Source: Ophiostoma sp. CBS 140.51 (taxonomy: Eukaryota; Ascomycota; Sordariomycetes; Ophiostomatales; Ophiostomataceae). From it: a DNA stretch of 58,000 nucleotides. A model generated the notes under the pieces. It saw only the letters and a program-made list of their open reading frames with translations, ran no database searches and was not told the origin of the DNA. Of the stretch, positions 47,927-58,000 are shown in pieces; the stretch's first letter is position 1; every line of letters begins with the position of its first letter. The position numbers and the translations under genes are program-made. The stretch lies in contig JANSLP010000203.1 in the NCBI GenBank assembly GCA_029298735.1, positions 1 through 58,000 on the forward strand. Reading direction: 5' to 3'.

Positions 47927-49843
47927 GCGCACTCTATACGATGCAGGCTATGAGCAATTGCACCAGAATTTATCATCCACCCTCTTGTTTGATTACAGAG
48001 CATCAAGAAAACAAAATGAGCAACGGCGTTTTGGCAATCGGATAGGCAGCGTAGCACGGCAAGAAATTATTGATAAAATGGGACTTTCCACATCCATAAA
48101 GAATGTGGTCTCCTCTCTATCCTCGCGGGTATGTTGTGAGGAATAACCCACCTGTGTCGGATATGAGAGACAATGGGAGGCAGAAGCAGAAACGAAGTGA
48201 GCCGCGCCCACCGGTAATGCGTGTATGTCCAGAGTACTCTGTAACAGGTCGTTCACTCGATACGGGGTATTACCCTGCATGTGTGTGGGTGTGTGTGTAA
48301 TATACCCCGTATTGTTACTCCGTACGCTGTTCTAGGAAATTCTGTGTAACCCGTCCTCCGTCATATTTTGTCAATTTATCAGGGAGTTACGAACCAGGTT
48401 TCTGGGTGTCGTTGGCAATCTCTCAGAGCTTGTTAGGGCTGCTGCTCCCGACCGGGTTCTTGACGTTCGCAAAGGACTCAAGATGCATGTGTTGTGCTGT
48501 ACTTACAAAGTGTCTGGCTTGGTATCGCACGCTGCTGAAGGACGCAACAACCCTCTCCAATTCACGTCCTGTGTCCTTTAGCTTGAGCCCATAGCGCACA
48601 GCTAGGCCCAGCTCGGCCAGGCCAATGCACAGCTAGCTTCACCAGCTAGTCCTTTTCTAGGTGATCTCTCGCGTGCGTGGCCTGGCCTGGCTCCCCCTTT
48701 TTTAGCTTTTTTATATCTCCATTTTCTGTCATAAAGAATGTAACCTACCAGTCAAGTCCTGAAATGTTCATCCCGGACGAGGGTGTAATTACTGTGTATG
48801 TGTCATAATATGAAGTATGTATTAATTAATGTGCATATGTGTCTACAATTGCACAAAGCGACATGATGCCTTTGGGAACTGTTCATAGAAAGTGCGGGCA
48901 GTAAGTCGCTATAAAATGGAGGGAAGGAAAAGAAAAGAAGACAGAGCAAGACAGACAAACCAGCGTATTCCGCCACACTCTGGGCATACACAGCAGTGAA
49001 TAAATACTGTGCCGTGTCCCTCTACGGAGGAGAGAAAAGGGAGAGAAAAACTCGACACGACAGAAAGGCGATGGCGAAGATGTTGCTGGTCGTGTTGTAC
49101 TGCCCTATTATTGTCCCTTGTTTATTGTGCATATTGTGGAGCAAGACTCCTATTCACAGTCAATCCATCGTAGGTGGTCTGTCAGGCCAGACCCACAGTC
49201 TACTCGATCCCTAATTTTTTTCTGGGCCCAACCCACATCCAGGTGCTCCTCCCCTTTGCGCACGAATATCTCTCCCCTTTTCGTCTTCTGGCCCCGGCCA
49301 CAACCTCGTTCCAAGTATCTTCCTCGACACCTCGACACGCAAAAAGGGCAGATCGAGTCCAACCCGCCGCACCCCCTCTCTCCAAATTCCGCGGGTCAAA
49401 TCAACGATACGCCGTGCGTTGTGCGTCGAGCAACGTGCATCAACCAGATTTCAGAAACCAGAAACCTGAAATCGGATACGCACGACCAACCCAACAAGAC
49501 ACAGCCGAATTTCTTCAGCCCTGTCCGGCCTGCTCAGTACGGAGTTTTCTTTCTCGCACAAACGTACGACATACATATATTTATAATAATATCTACCGAG
49601 TACGCGCTCGCGCAGCACACCAGAATCCGTACTTTGTATACACGGCAACACAGCACACAGCACACGCACACGCACACGCGCACGCAGGCGCACGCTCACA
49701 CATCGACCACTACATACTCATCTGTGCTCCCAAACCTCAACACGCTCGCCCAGAGCCTTCTGCCCGCGTCCCGCCCGCTTCCTGTTTCGCTGTTGCCCTT
49801 CGTTTCCGGCCCTCTCGCGGCACTCCCCTTCCCTCCCGTGGCC
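47927..49843. other. Intergenic region and leader of the ArfGAP gene, no gene seen
   Basis: 1.9 kb with several GTACTYYGTA-type words (48234, 48315, 49537, 49629), a GGCCTGGCCTGG repeat near 48680, and a C+A-rich leader with a (CA)n-like tract just before the ArfGAP start. Long overlapping frames near 49.1-49.9 kb reflect this C-rich leader and have no family content. Confidence 0.5.
49641..49700 (+). repeat. CA/CACG-rich simple-sequence tract
   Basis: Repeated CACA, CAGCACA and CACG words make up about 60 bases in the leader of the ArfGAP gene. Confidence 0.8.
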
Positions 49844-52460
49844 ATGTCTAGCCTCCTCAGCAAACGCCAGCAGGCGCGCAACGAAAAGTCCCTTCAGGAC
49901 CTCGTACAGTCCGTTCCAGGTAACAATGTTTGCGCCGACTGCCAGGCGCGCAACCCATCATGGGCGTCATGGAATGTAAGCTTCCTCTACCTCGAACTAC
50001 TGCTTGGCGACAAATGGCCGGTCCAGAGAGACCGCGCCGCAGAAGTTGCCCTCGCCGCATTGTTTGCGTCCGCCGTCCCTCACATATGCTAACCCGTACT
50101 CCGTTGGCACATACAGCTCGGCATCTTCCTCTGCATGCGGTGCGCCGCTATCCATCGAAAGCTGGGCACACATGTGTCTAAAGTCAAGTCTCTGAGCATG
50201 GACAGCTGGTCGAACGAACAAGTCGATGTACGCCTTCCCACCTCGCCCGCGACTCCAATTGTACCGTGTTGGGCTCTCTTGATCCGTGATCTAACTCCTC
50301 GTCGTATAGAATATGCGCAAGGTCGGCAACGTTGCATCGAACAAGGTTTACAACCCAGTTGGCCAGAAGCCTCCGGTTCCCATCGACGCCGATGAGGCCG
50401 ACTCGGCCATGGAGCGTTTTATTCGCCAAAAGTACATCAACTCCACCTTTTCCAAATCTACAAACACCGGCCGCCACCGCAACACCGGCAGCTCCGGGTC
50501 CGACGACATTCCGCCACCGCTCCCTCCCAAAACGCCCGGTCGTTTAAATGTGCGCTCTGCGTCATCCATCTTTCCCCTCTCCTCCAAGGCAAAACGCGAT
50601 ACTGCAGCCACTGTCGCAACCAACTACAACAGCGGGAGCAACTATTTCGATAACGGCAACCGTACACCAACCTCCCCCCTCCCGCGTGCCATGTCATACC
50701 CGCGGCCAGAGTCTTCCGGGTCCGGGTCGGGTTCTGGGCTCCGCAGCAAGGTCTCGCAAGTATTCGGCTCCAATAAGCATTCCGACAGCAGCGATGGCCT
50801 CGACAGCAAGCTGGCAAGGCTGCATGACATGGGCTTCTCCGATGACCGACGCAACACCGTCGTGCTCAAGGCAGTCAAATGGGACCTGGAGAGAGCTGTT
50901 GAAATGCTGGTGCGTATGGGTGACGCAGGTGTGAGCAACGGTCGCCTCTCTCCCCACCCTCTCGCATCGCCGCGCGACAGCTCCCTGTCCGCGCCGACAC
51001 GCACCTTGACCCCAACGACGGCAACGACAGGTGGACTGAGCGTTCCCACGCCGTCGTCTCAGCGGGCACCGTCATCACCATCGGCAAACAGCGGCTTAAA
51101 CCCCTTTGACGCACTAGATTTTGCTCCCCTGCCAGCACCGCCACAGTCGTCACAGTCGACAGGGACACTGCAGAACAAAAACCCGTACAACACCACGAAC
51201 CCGTTCGGCATTGTGCCAACGCCGCCACAGCAAGCAACGCCGTTCAACCCCAGTGTCACGGCCTCCACATCTGCCTTCAATCTGAACCAAGCCTTTCAAA
51301 GCATGGCACTGAGTCTCCCGCAGCCATTGTTTCCCCATCACACTGGGAGCAACACGCTCTTGCAGCAGCAGCAGCAGGAACAAGAACCGAACCAGCACCA
51401 GTTTCAACAACAGCAACAGCTTCAGCAGCAGCAGCAGCAGCAACAGCAACAGCAACAGGCTCTTCAAGCACAGTCGCCCCTCGGGGTGTCGTCAGCCGGC
51501 CAGGCATACTTTTCCTCCACCATGTCGACCAACGGAGCTCAGCAAGGCCACTTGTCCCAGCAGGCGCAGTATAACAACCCTTATTTAAATGTCAATGGTG
51601 CATCGCAGTTACAACAACTACAGCAGCTGCAGCAGCTACAGTCGCTGCAGCAGCAACCTCCCATGCAAGTGCAACAGCAACAGCCACTGTCTATCAATAC
51701 AACCGCTTCTCCGGGTGGTATGTTGGGCAACAACCCATTCACACGGTCACCCACGCGCATTCAATCCCCGAACGCACTCGGACAGATTCCAGAGCAGTCC
51801 CAAGCAAGCTACTTCACAAACTTGCCGCAGTCGCACACGTACCCGCTACCCAATGGAAACCCGTACGGTACCTCGTTGCAATCAGCGCAGAGTCCTGGCC
51901 TGCAGGCGCCGCAACAACAAATCAACAACCCGTTCATGACACAGCCGCCGCCTGCGCCGCAGCCGCCGCGGCTGCACAATACGGCGTCCATCATGGCACT
52001 ATACAATATGCAACAGTTTGCCCCGTCAACGGCACAATCAACGGTTTCGCCGTCAGAGGCAACGTCGGCCCAAAACTTTGTTCAGTCACCTACGCAACAG
52101 CTGCAACAGCAATCGCTAGCGGGGGGTGATCCCTTTAACATCGTTGGACGATCGCAAATGCCAATCACGTCGCCGAGCGCGAACAATCCGTTCCTCAGTA
52201 TGTCATGCAATACTAGCGGTGCACCCCCGCAACTTCCGCTCAGCTCGCAATACCCGACCGCACAACCGTCCTTGACGTTGGGGCAGCGGCAACCCCCACC
52301 GCCCCCGCCGGCACCGTCTTCTGGAGCCGCCAAGACGGCAAACACAGCAGACCTGTTTGTTGGTGGTCGCAGCAGAGATAGTATGATGGCGCTCGGTATG
52401 GAGTGGAGCAACGGGCGGCACAGCCCGGATGCATTTGCCAGCCTTAGTGCCCACCATTAA
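49844..52460 (+). CDS. ArfGAP protein with UBA domain and Gln-rich tail (Gts1-like)
   Basis: Three exons, 49844-49975, 50117-50227 and 50310-52460, all in phase 0, encode 797 residues. The ArfGAP zinc finger occupies the N-terminus with VCADCQARNPSWASWN and, across intron 1, FLCMRCAAIHRKLG (Cys-X2-Cys, X16, Cys-X2-Cys), including the Arg finger in HRKLG. It continues through HVSKVKSLSMDSW and NMRKVGNVASNKVYNP. A UBA domain follows at about 245-290 (LARLHDMGFSDDRRN, WDLERAVEMLVRMG). The remaining 500 residues are Gln/Pro/Ser/Asn-rich with long Gln runs and repeated NPF tripeptides (NPFD, NPFG, NPFT, NPFM, NPFL) that may bind EH-domain endocytic proteins. ArfGAP-UBA-polyQ order is that of yeast Gts1. 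The expected role is stimulation of Arf GTP hydrolysis in vesicle traffic. Confidence 0.93.
51362..51459 (+). repeat. CAG/CAA trinucleotide repeat encoding polyglutamine
   Basis: Two runs of CAG and CAA codons (about 51362-51377 and 51403-51457) encode the Gln-rich part of the ArfGAP protein. Mixed CAG/CAA use suggests selection for glutamine or an older, interrupted repeat. Confidence 0.9.
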
Positions 52461-53848
52461 TTAGTGCCCGTTTTCGACAGTCCACAGGTGCCCACAGCCT
52501 CATACCTCGTACTTTGTATGCTGTGCTTCCATCACCTCGTGGGCTTTCTTTTTCTTTGTTTTGTATATCACCCCGTCAAAATTTTGCATATTTCATAGGA
52601 CGTGCAGGGAGTCCGGTCGCATATGCTTTGTCTTCCGCCGCCCATTACCCGCTACCCAATAGAATGGCCTCTCAGGCTAACCTGACTCCACGGCAGCAAC
52701 GATTCAAAGCCTGCCTTGGCGATCACCCTCTGTTAATAAAAGGCCAATACTATATACCTTAACCATTTATTTGAAAAACGTCGGTCTGCTTGCAGACGGT
52801 AAATCTGTATCGACAAGCTGCATACGGCAGACGGTTTCAATCAGCCATTTGTCCACTGAAGCTGTACAATCAGTCTTTTGTGTAGTCGCGAAAATATGAG
52901 GAGCACTCCTCGTTTACTAAATAAACAACGTTGGCCATGCCAAGCAGGATACCGAGCTTGGCATCTACACAAGCTTTGGTAAATACGCCGTTTAAGATAG
53001 ACCCAGACACACAGAGATGCCGCTGTCACCCAAGCATTTTAAAGGCAAATTCGTCGATGTAATCAGACTTTCGTCTAAAGTCACCTCAGTCGTAAGTCGT
53101 TCTCCGTCCTCTCTTGTCCTGTCTTCTCACACGAAAGGTTCACTCTGTTCAACGAGCAAACAGCCTGCATATACGACGTACGAGGTACTCCCTCCAACTT
53201 GTACTTTGTGGTCGGTCTGGTTAGTCTAGTTGGTCTGGTTGGCCTATCCAACACCCCTGTCTGCTTACCTCGCAATGGGGACCAAATGAGGCTGAAAAAA
53301 AGGATGGTTGAAGGAAGGAAAGGAGCCAGGCTTTCTCACCAACTTCTCCACACGAGCAACGGGCATTGGTTGCATCCGGCCATGCACGCAGGGATCCCAG
53401 CCCACTCTGTCACGTCGTTGGCCAAATGCACCAAAACTCATGCGCCTATCGTGGACAAAGCTCCTTCCTCAGCCTTCTCTCCGAAATCGTTTTCTTGGCT
53501 GTTGCCTTTGCTGGACACCCCCCTCTTCCCTCTTCCATTTTCCCCTTCTCATGCTCTCTTCCTCATTCTCGTCCTTGTTCTACGTCCACCTCTTTTTTTC
53601 TTCCCTTCATTCTTTTTATTGCGTTACGCTGCCGTTTTCAGTCACCGTCATAATACGCCTATTTCCCTTACACCTTTCCCATCGTGTATTTTGCGTCCTT
53701 TTTTCACAGCGACCAATTGTTGGATCGTTACAAATTCGAAAAGCACCAAGATATCACGCTCAGCAGAAGAGGAGCCTCAAGTCTCCAGCCGGCCTTTTTT
53801 TTTTCGTTTATTCGCCGCTAGGCCTACTGCCCCCCCTCTACAGCCACA
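52461..53848. other. Intergenic region and leader of the calpain-like gene, no gene seen
   Basis: 1.4 kb. GTACTTTGTA words occur at 52509 and 53201, followed by TTGGTCTGGTTGGCC-like repeats at about 53215-53245. From 53.5 kb the plus strand is C+T rich, as before the other plus-strand genes. Confidence 0.5.
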
Positions 53849-56800
53849 ATGTCCATAGTGTCTGGCCGTTCCAGCTACATGCACGGTCGGCCCCGGATCA
53901 TCATCCATGATGAGCCACCCCGGCCCGCCGCTGGCAGCCTTCCGCGGCTCCGACCACCGCGCCGTGCAAGTGTACACCGCGCGCCCCAAGAGGTCATCGA
54001 TGACTTCTGGGCTGAGTTCCAGTCGAAACGACCCGGCAAGGCCACGTCCATTATTCCCCAAAGAGCTTATGCCGACAAGGCTGCCCGCCGCATAGCTGCC
54101 CAGGCAGCCAGCGGCAGTCAATCCACCACTGCCTCCTATGCCGAAGCTGCCGCCCAATGCCGCGCAAAGGTTGCGCACATCGTCAAAGAGTGTCGCCGCG
54201 TCAATCAGAAGTACCGCGATCCGCACTTTGATCTGGAGCTCGATCTTCAGCTGGATCGCCGTGACTGTCTAGAGAGTCTGTCAAACGTTTGCGGCATCGA
54301 CTACGGCCCATCCAGCGGCCGCGGCCGTGGGCGAAGAAATCCGTCCGCGGCGCCCCCTCCCCCGCCGCCTTATATTGCGCCCAGCTTCAATCCCCAGGCT
54401 GTGAAGCGCGTTGACGACATCTTTGATCATCCCGAGTTCTTCATCGATGGGCCAACGGCCAACGACGTTCGCCAAGGCCGCGATGGGGACTGTTGGCTCA
54501 TGGCCGCGCTCTGTACCTTGAGCAACAAGCCCGGGCTGATTGAGCGTGTGTGTGTAGCACACGATGCCGCTGTGGGTGTCTACGGCTTCGTATTCCATCG
54601 CGACGGCGAGTGGTTCAGTGAGATCATTGACGACAAGGTATGTCGCTTCCTCTACGCACTTGTTGAGAGTCCTGCTCCATCCCCATACTCATCAGCTTTA
54701 CCACGTTGCTGCAGCTCTACTTGACCAAGCCGGACTACGATGAGAGTCGCTCCGAGCGCAACATGCTAGAAGACCGCGTGCGTATCAACTCGGAGGAAGC
54801 ATATCGCAAAATCTACCAGTCCAACAGTGGAGCGCTCTATTTTGCGCAGTGCGAGAACCCGAACGAGACATGGCTTCCGCTACTTGAAAAGGCCTACGCC
54901 AAGGCCCACGGCGACTACGCTGCTATCGAGGGGGGCTTCACGGGCGAGGGCATCGAAGACCTCACGGGAGGTGTCACATCCGAGCTTTACACGACCGATA
55001 TTCTGGACAAAGAGTACTTCTGGAAGGAGGAGCTTATGAAGGTCAACGATACATTTCTGTTTGGATGCAGCACTGGTGTTTGGGGCAAAGGCAGGGGTGA
55101 CCGAGGCGGCATCGTCGAGCAACACGCGTACTCGGTCATGCGCGCCATCGAGATGGATGGCGTGCGCCTAGTCCTCCTCAAGAACCCGTGGGGCCGCCAT
55201 GAGTGGAAGGGCGCATGGAGCGACGGATCCAAAGAGTGGACTGCCGACTGGATTCAAAAGCTCAATCACCGCTTTGGCGACGATGGCTCCTTTTGGATCT
55301 CATACGAGGACCTGCTGCGCAAGTACCAGGCTTTCGACCGCACACGACTTTTTGGCGATGACTGGGCCACGGCTAGCATCTGGACGACCATGACTGTGCC
55401 TTGGACGCTCGAATACAACGACAGCAAGTTTTCTTTCACGCTCGCCCGTCCTGGCCCTGTTGTTCTTGTTCTCAGTCAACTGGACGAGCGCTACTTCCGC
55501 GGCCTGGAGGGCCAGTATTTGTTCAGCCTAAGCTTCCGTCTCCATAAAGTTGGTGCAGATGGCGAGCCGCGCAGCAGCGAGGAAGAAGATGCGTTTGACT
55601 ACATCGTCCGCAGCCAGGCAAGCTATCGTATGTCGCGCTCTGTCAGCGTCGAGGTCGATCTCGATGCCGGCCGCTATCTTGTTCTCGTGAAGATTGACGC
55701 CCAGCGCGACGATAGCATCCTACCCGCCGAGGACGTCATCCGTGACAACGTGCGCTTGCGACGCGAGAAGCTAATTCGCATTGGACTTGCATATGACCTT
55801 GCACATAGCAAAGGACGCGTTGCTGAAACGGCGGCCGAGAAGAAAGCACGTCGAGCCGCAGCTGAGAAACGCACGGCCCGGCAGAAAGAACGTCTTAAAA
55901 AACACATCATGGAAGAGCGTGCATTAGACTATCTAGCGGCAAAACTTCGTCTCAAAAAGCAGAAGAAAGGGATGGCCAAAGCCAAGGCTAAGCGCAAGGA
56001 GCGAGATGCGAGACGTCGGGCTCGTATGGAGGAGGAGGAGCGGGCGGCCGAGGAACCTGCCCGGGAGGAAGACTCGGCCCGAGCGAGAACAAAGACGGAC
56101 AAACGAGACAGTGCTATAGCGGGTGCGAACTATGCAGGTGGTGGAGTACCTGGGGGCGATGATGGAGGAAATTCAGAGGTCGGCATGGGGCAGAAAGGAG
56201 GCGATATGCCAGTGGGTGATGCGCCAGTTGTACACGAAGAGTCGACTAAGCAGGCGACGGCCGTGCATAGCGCCAGCACAGATACGCCAGCAGACACCCC
56301 GACAGGCATCCTGGCCGACGTCACGACCAGCAGTAACGACAATGGAAACACAACCAAGGCGGCAGCCGAGGAGCCAGAATCTCCACGCCCCGTTGCCAGA
56401 GGCCAGGAGGGTGGCTCGTTACAAAGCTCGCCTCAGGATCGCAAACGCCTTTCGGCCAACTACAGGCGACCATCGTTTGAGGGTGGCCGAGATGATGGCA
56501 GTCATAACATCCGACACGATACGCGCGCTTCATCCCGTGGCTCGCGTGGAGTCCAGGATAACAGCCGGGAGCCTAGCATCCTGAGCCACGGTCGGGGCCG
56601 GGCTGATGGTCGACAACGCGATATACCCCTCCGCGGGCGCACTTCACGGCCAGCATCACCCATCCATGCACCTATTCCCCGTGGCCGTTCAGTCTCCCGT
56701 TATCCTTCTCCGCCAGCCTTTGGTCAGCGCTACTCCAGGACGCCTCCGCCACAAAGGGCCAACCACCCTTTCTTGGGCCACGTCGACGATGACAATGATC

Positions 56801-57477
56801 CACGTGGCCGTCGCGTTGCTCCCCATCACCCGTTCCACGCCCCGCCGGGCAGGTCAGCCAATGATGATTCCGAGCTCTCCAGCCTGTCCAGCCCCTCTGA
56901 TATCAGCGATGATGAGCTGGACTTCATATACAAGGAACAGAGTCGTGGCGCCAGTAAACATAACGGCCACCGTCATGGTGCGCCCTCGGGCCCCGATGGA
57001 CGCCGAGGTATGAGGCCGCCATCACCAAGACCCGTTGTACGTGACCGCTGTGGGAGCAATGAGAGCCTACGCGGCGACTATGGCGTCGGAGACCCGTGGA
57101 ACGCGATTGCCGTCGTTGGTTTGCGTGTCTACTACCAGGAGGTAGACGGTGACGGCGAACGAGGAGGGAGCATTATACAGCTCGGTGTAGAACGAGCACA
57201 TCCATTTTCGGCAGACCGCTACAGTGGCACGGACGACGATACGGGAAGTGACACCACGTCTTTAGGCGATACCGACGACGACATGGGAAGGAACAGCGAT
57301 GCCACTGCTAACAGCGACAGCGGAAAGGCGGGTAGCGAGGGCACGAGTGACACCACGGCGGGTGTTGAGGACGGTACCTCGGGCGAGGAGAAGGTCCTTG
57401 ACGTGGATGATAGCCTTAAAGATGCCACCGGGTCCGTCCCTTCGAGGGCCTCGAGAAGGATGGCTGGGGACAGGTGA
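53849..57477 (+). CDS. Calpain-like cysteine protease with long disordered C-terminus
   Basis: Two exons, 53849-54637 and 54715-57477, around a 77-bp intron (GTATGT...TTGCTGCAG) encode 1183 residues. The N-terminal about 180 residues are basic and low complexity, with helical parts. The calpain CysPc domain follows with the catalytic triad visible: Cys215 in GRDGDCWLMAAL, His400 in VEQHAYSV and Asn420 in LLKNPWGRHEWKG. A C2-like domain follows (about 475-590; TVPWTLEYNDSKF, GRYLVLVKID). Then come a Lys/Arg/Ala-rich helical segment (about 620-700, with KKARRAAAEKRTARQKERLK) and about 480 residues of Ser/Arg/Pro/Asp-rich sequence. It lacks the MIT-type N-terminus of PalB/Rim13, so it is not clearly the pH-signalling calpain. 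The family consists of Ca2+-dependent regulatory proteases; the role here is unassigned. Confidence 0.92.
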
Positions 57478-58000
57478 CTTTAAGCGAAGGCAGGCACTAC
57501 TATGTTCATTACCTTATTGTTACGAACATGGCCCCCACAGGCCTCACCAACAGGCAGGACAACACAGCCGACCGCTCAACGGGAACGGAGAGTAAATAAT
57601 GCGATCAACGCATGGCGGGCGGTGTAGGTGTAGCTGAAAGCTAATGGCTTTTAGAATGCAGGAACAGGACAAAGGACGACTAATTAAGAATAAGTTAATT
57701 AAAGGAAAGGAACCTTATTTTATACGAAGGATAGGATAAAGAATAAGATACAAATAAAGTAACTATGTTATACGGGAAGTGAAATGAAGAATAAAATATA
57801 AATAAAGTACGATAAATATATAAGACTAAGGCTTCCTCTTGGCTAGATAAATAGAAGACTTGATCGTTACCGATTATTTAAAATATAAACTTATATAAAG
57901 TTATAGTTTTATATTATTATTATTTATAAACTCATTACTCTTTGTATATATTGATTCTTATTCTATTAAAATAAGAACCTTTCTCTTGAACTTAATTACT
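57478..58000. other. AT-rich flank, probably RIP-degraded repeat DNA
   Basis: About 170 bases of ordinary 3' flank, then from roughly 57.65 kb a sharp fall in GC to an estimated 15-25 percent by 57.9 kb. It is rich in TA and AATAAA words and contains an imperfect tandem repeat. It looks like the edge of an AT-rich, repeat-derived block. No ORF. Confidence 0.65.
57721..57816 (+). repeat. Imperfect 48-bp tandem repeat, decayed
   Basis: Two units beginning TATACG at 57721 and 57769 share AGAATAA and AAATAAAGTA at the same offsets. Several of the differences are G-to-A or C-to-T changes, as expected from repeat-induced point mutation. A third, weaker unit may precede them (AGAATAAG at 57687). 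Confidence 0.7.

Overview
This window is nuclear DNA of a filamentous ascomycete (Pezizomycotina, most likely a Sordariomycete). I base this on GC-rich coding exons, short 50-110 bp introns with GTRNGY donors, CTAAC/CTGAC branch sites and YAG acceptors, very long CT-rich intergenic stretches, and gene families typical of these fungi (a DUF3425 bZIP, a LaeA-like methyltransferase, a DHA2 MFS pump). The genus cannot be fixed from sequence reading alone. I see no CRISPR array, rRNA, convincing tRNA, intact transposon or telomere repeat.

Layout. 0.3-3.0 kb (minus): peroxisomal ABCD half-transporter. 8.2-10.0 kb (plus): Psr1-like FCP/SCP phosphatase behind a 5 kb spacer. 11.8-12.3 kb (plus): Sec61 beta, whose first coding exon is only the ATG. 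13.8-16.6 kb (plus): sterol-glucosyltransferase-like enzyme with a Vps13-like C-terminal segment. 16.6-21.9 kb: gene-poor. 21.9-23.7 kb (plus): intronless 14-TM MFS transporter. 23.7-28.1 kb: gene-poor. 28.1-29.1 kb (minus) and 29.7-30.9 kb (plus): a short-chain dehydrogenase and a bZIP/DUF3425 regulator, head to head over 623 bp. 36.3-40.5 kb (plus): a 1311-residue disordered protein with a conserved-looking Cys-rich C-terminus. 42.0-42.4 kb (plus): small basic DUF2462/UPF0390 protein, tail to tail at 15 bp with a PLP-dependent decarboxylase (42.4-44.2 kb, minus). 46.6-47.9 kb (plus): LaeA-like SAM methyltransferase. 49.8-52.5 kb (plus): ArfGAP-UBA-polyQ protein. 53.8-57.5 kb (plus): calpain-like protease with a long disordered tail. 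From about 57.65 kb the DNA becomes very AT-rich with decayed 48-bp tandem repeats, as expected for RIP-mutated repeat DNA.

The genes do not form one pathway. Several are housekeeping (Sec61 beta, ABCD transporter, ArfGAP, DUF2462). The methyltransferase, decarboxylase, dehydrogenase, bZIP and MFS pump are families also seen in secondary metabolism, but they are too scattered, and lack any backbone synthase, to be called a cluster. No complete undescribed system is evident. The observations most worth checking are: a recurrent GTACTYYGTA-type intergenic word concentrated at 44-53 kb; a stop-free 96-bp intron beside the PLP lysine of the decarboxylase; the Vps13-like tail on the glycosyltransferase; the orphan Cys-rich C-terminal domain; and a hydrophobic two-frame segment near 19.7-20.0 kb that may be a relic membrane-protein gene.
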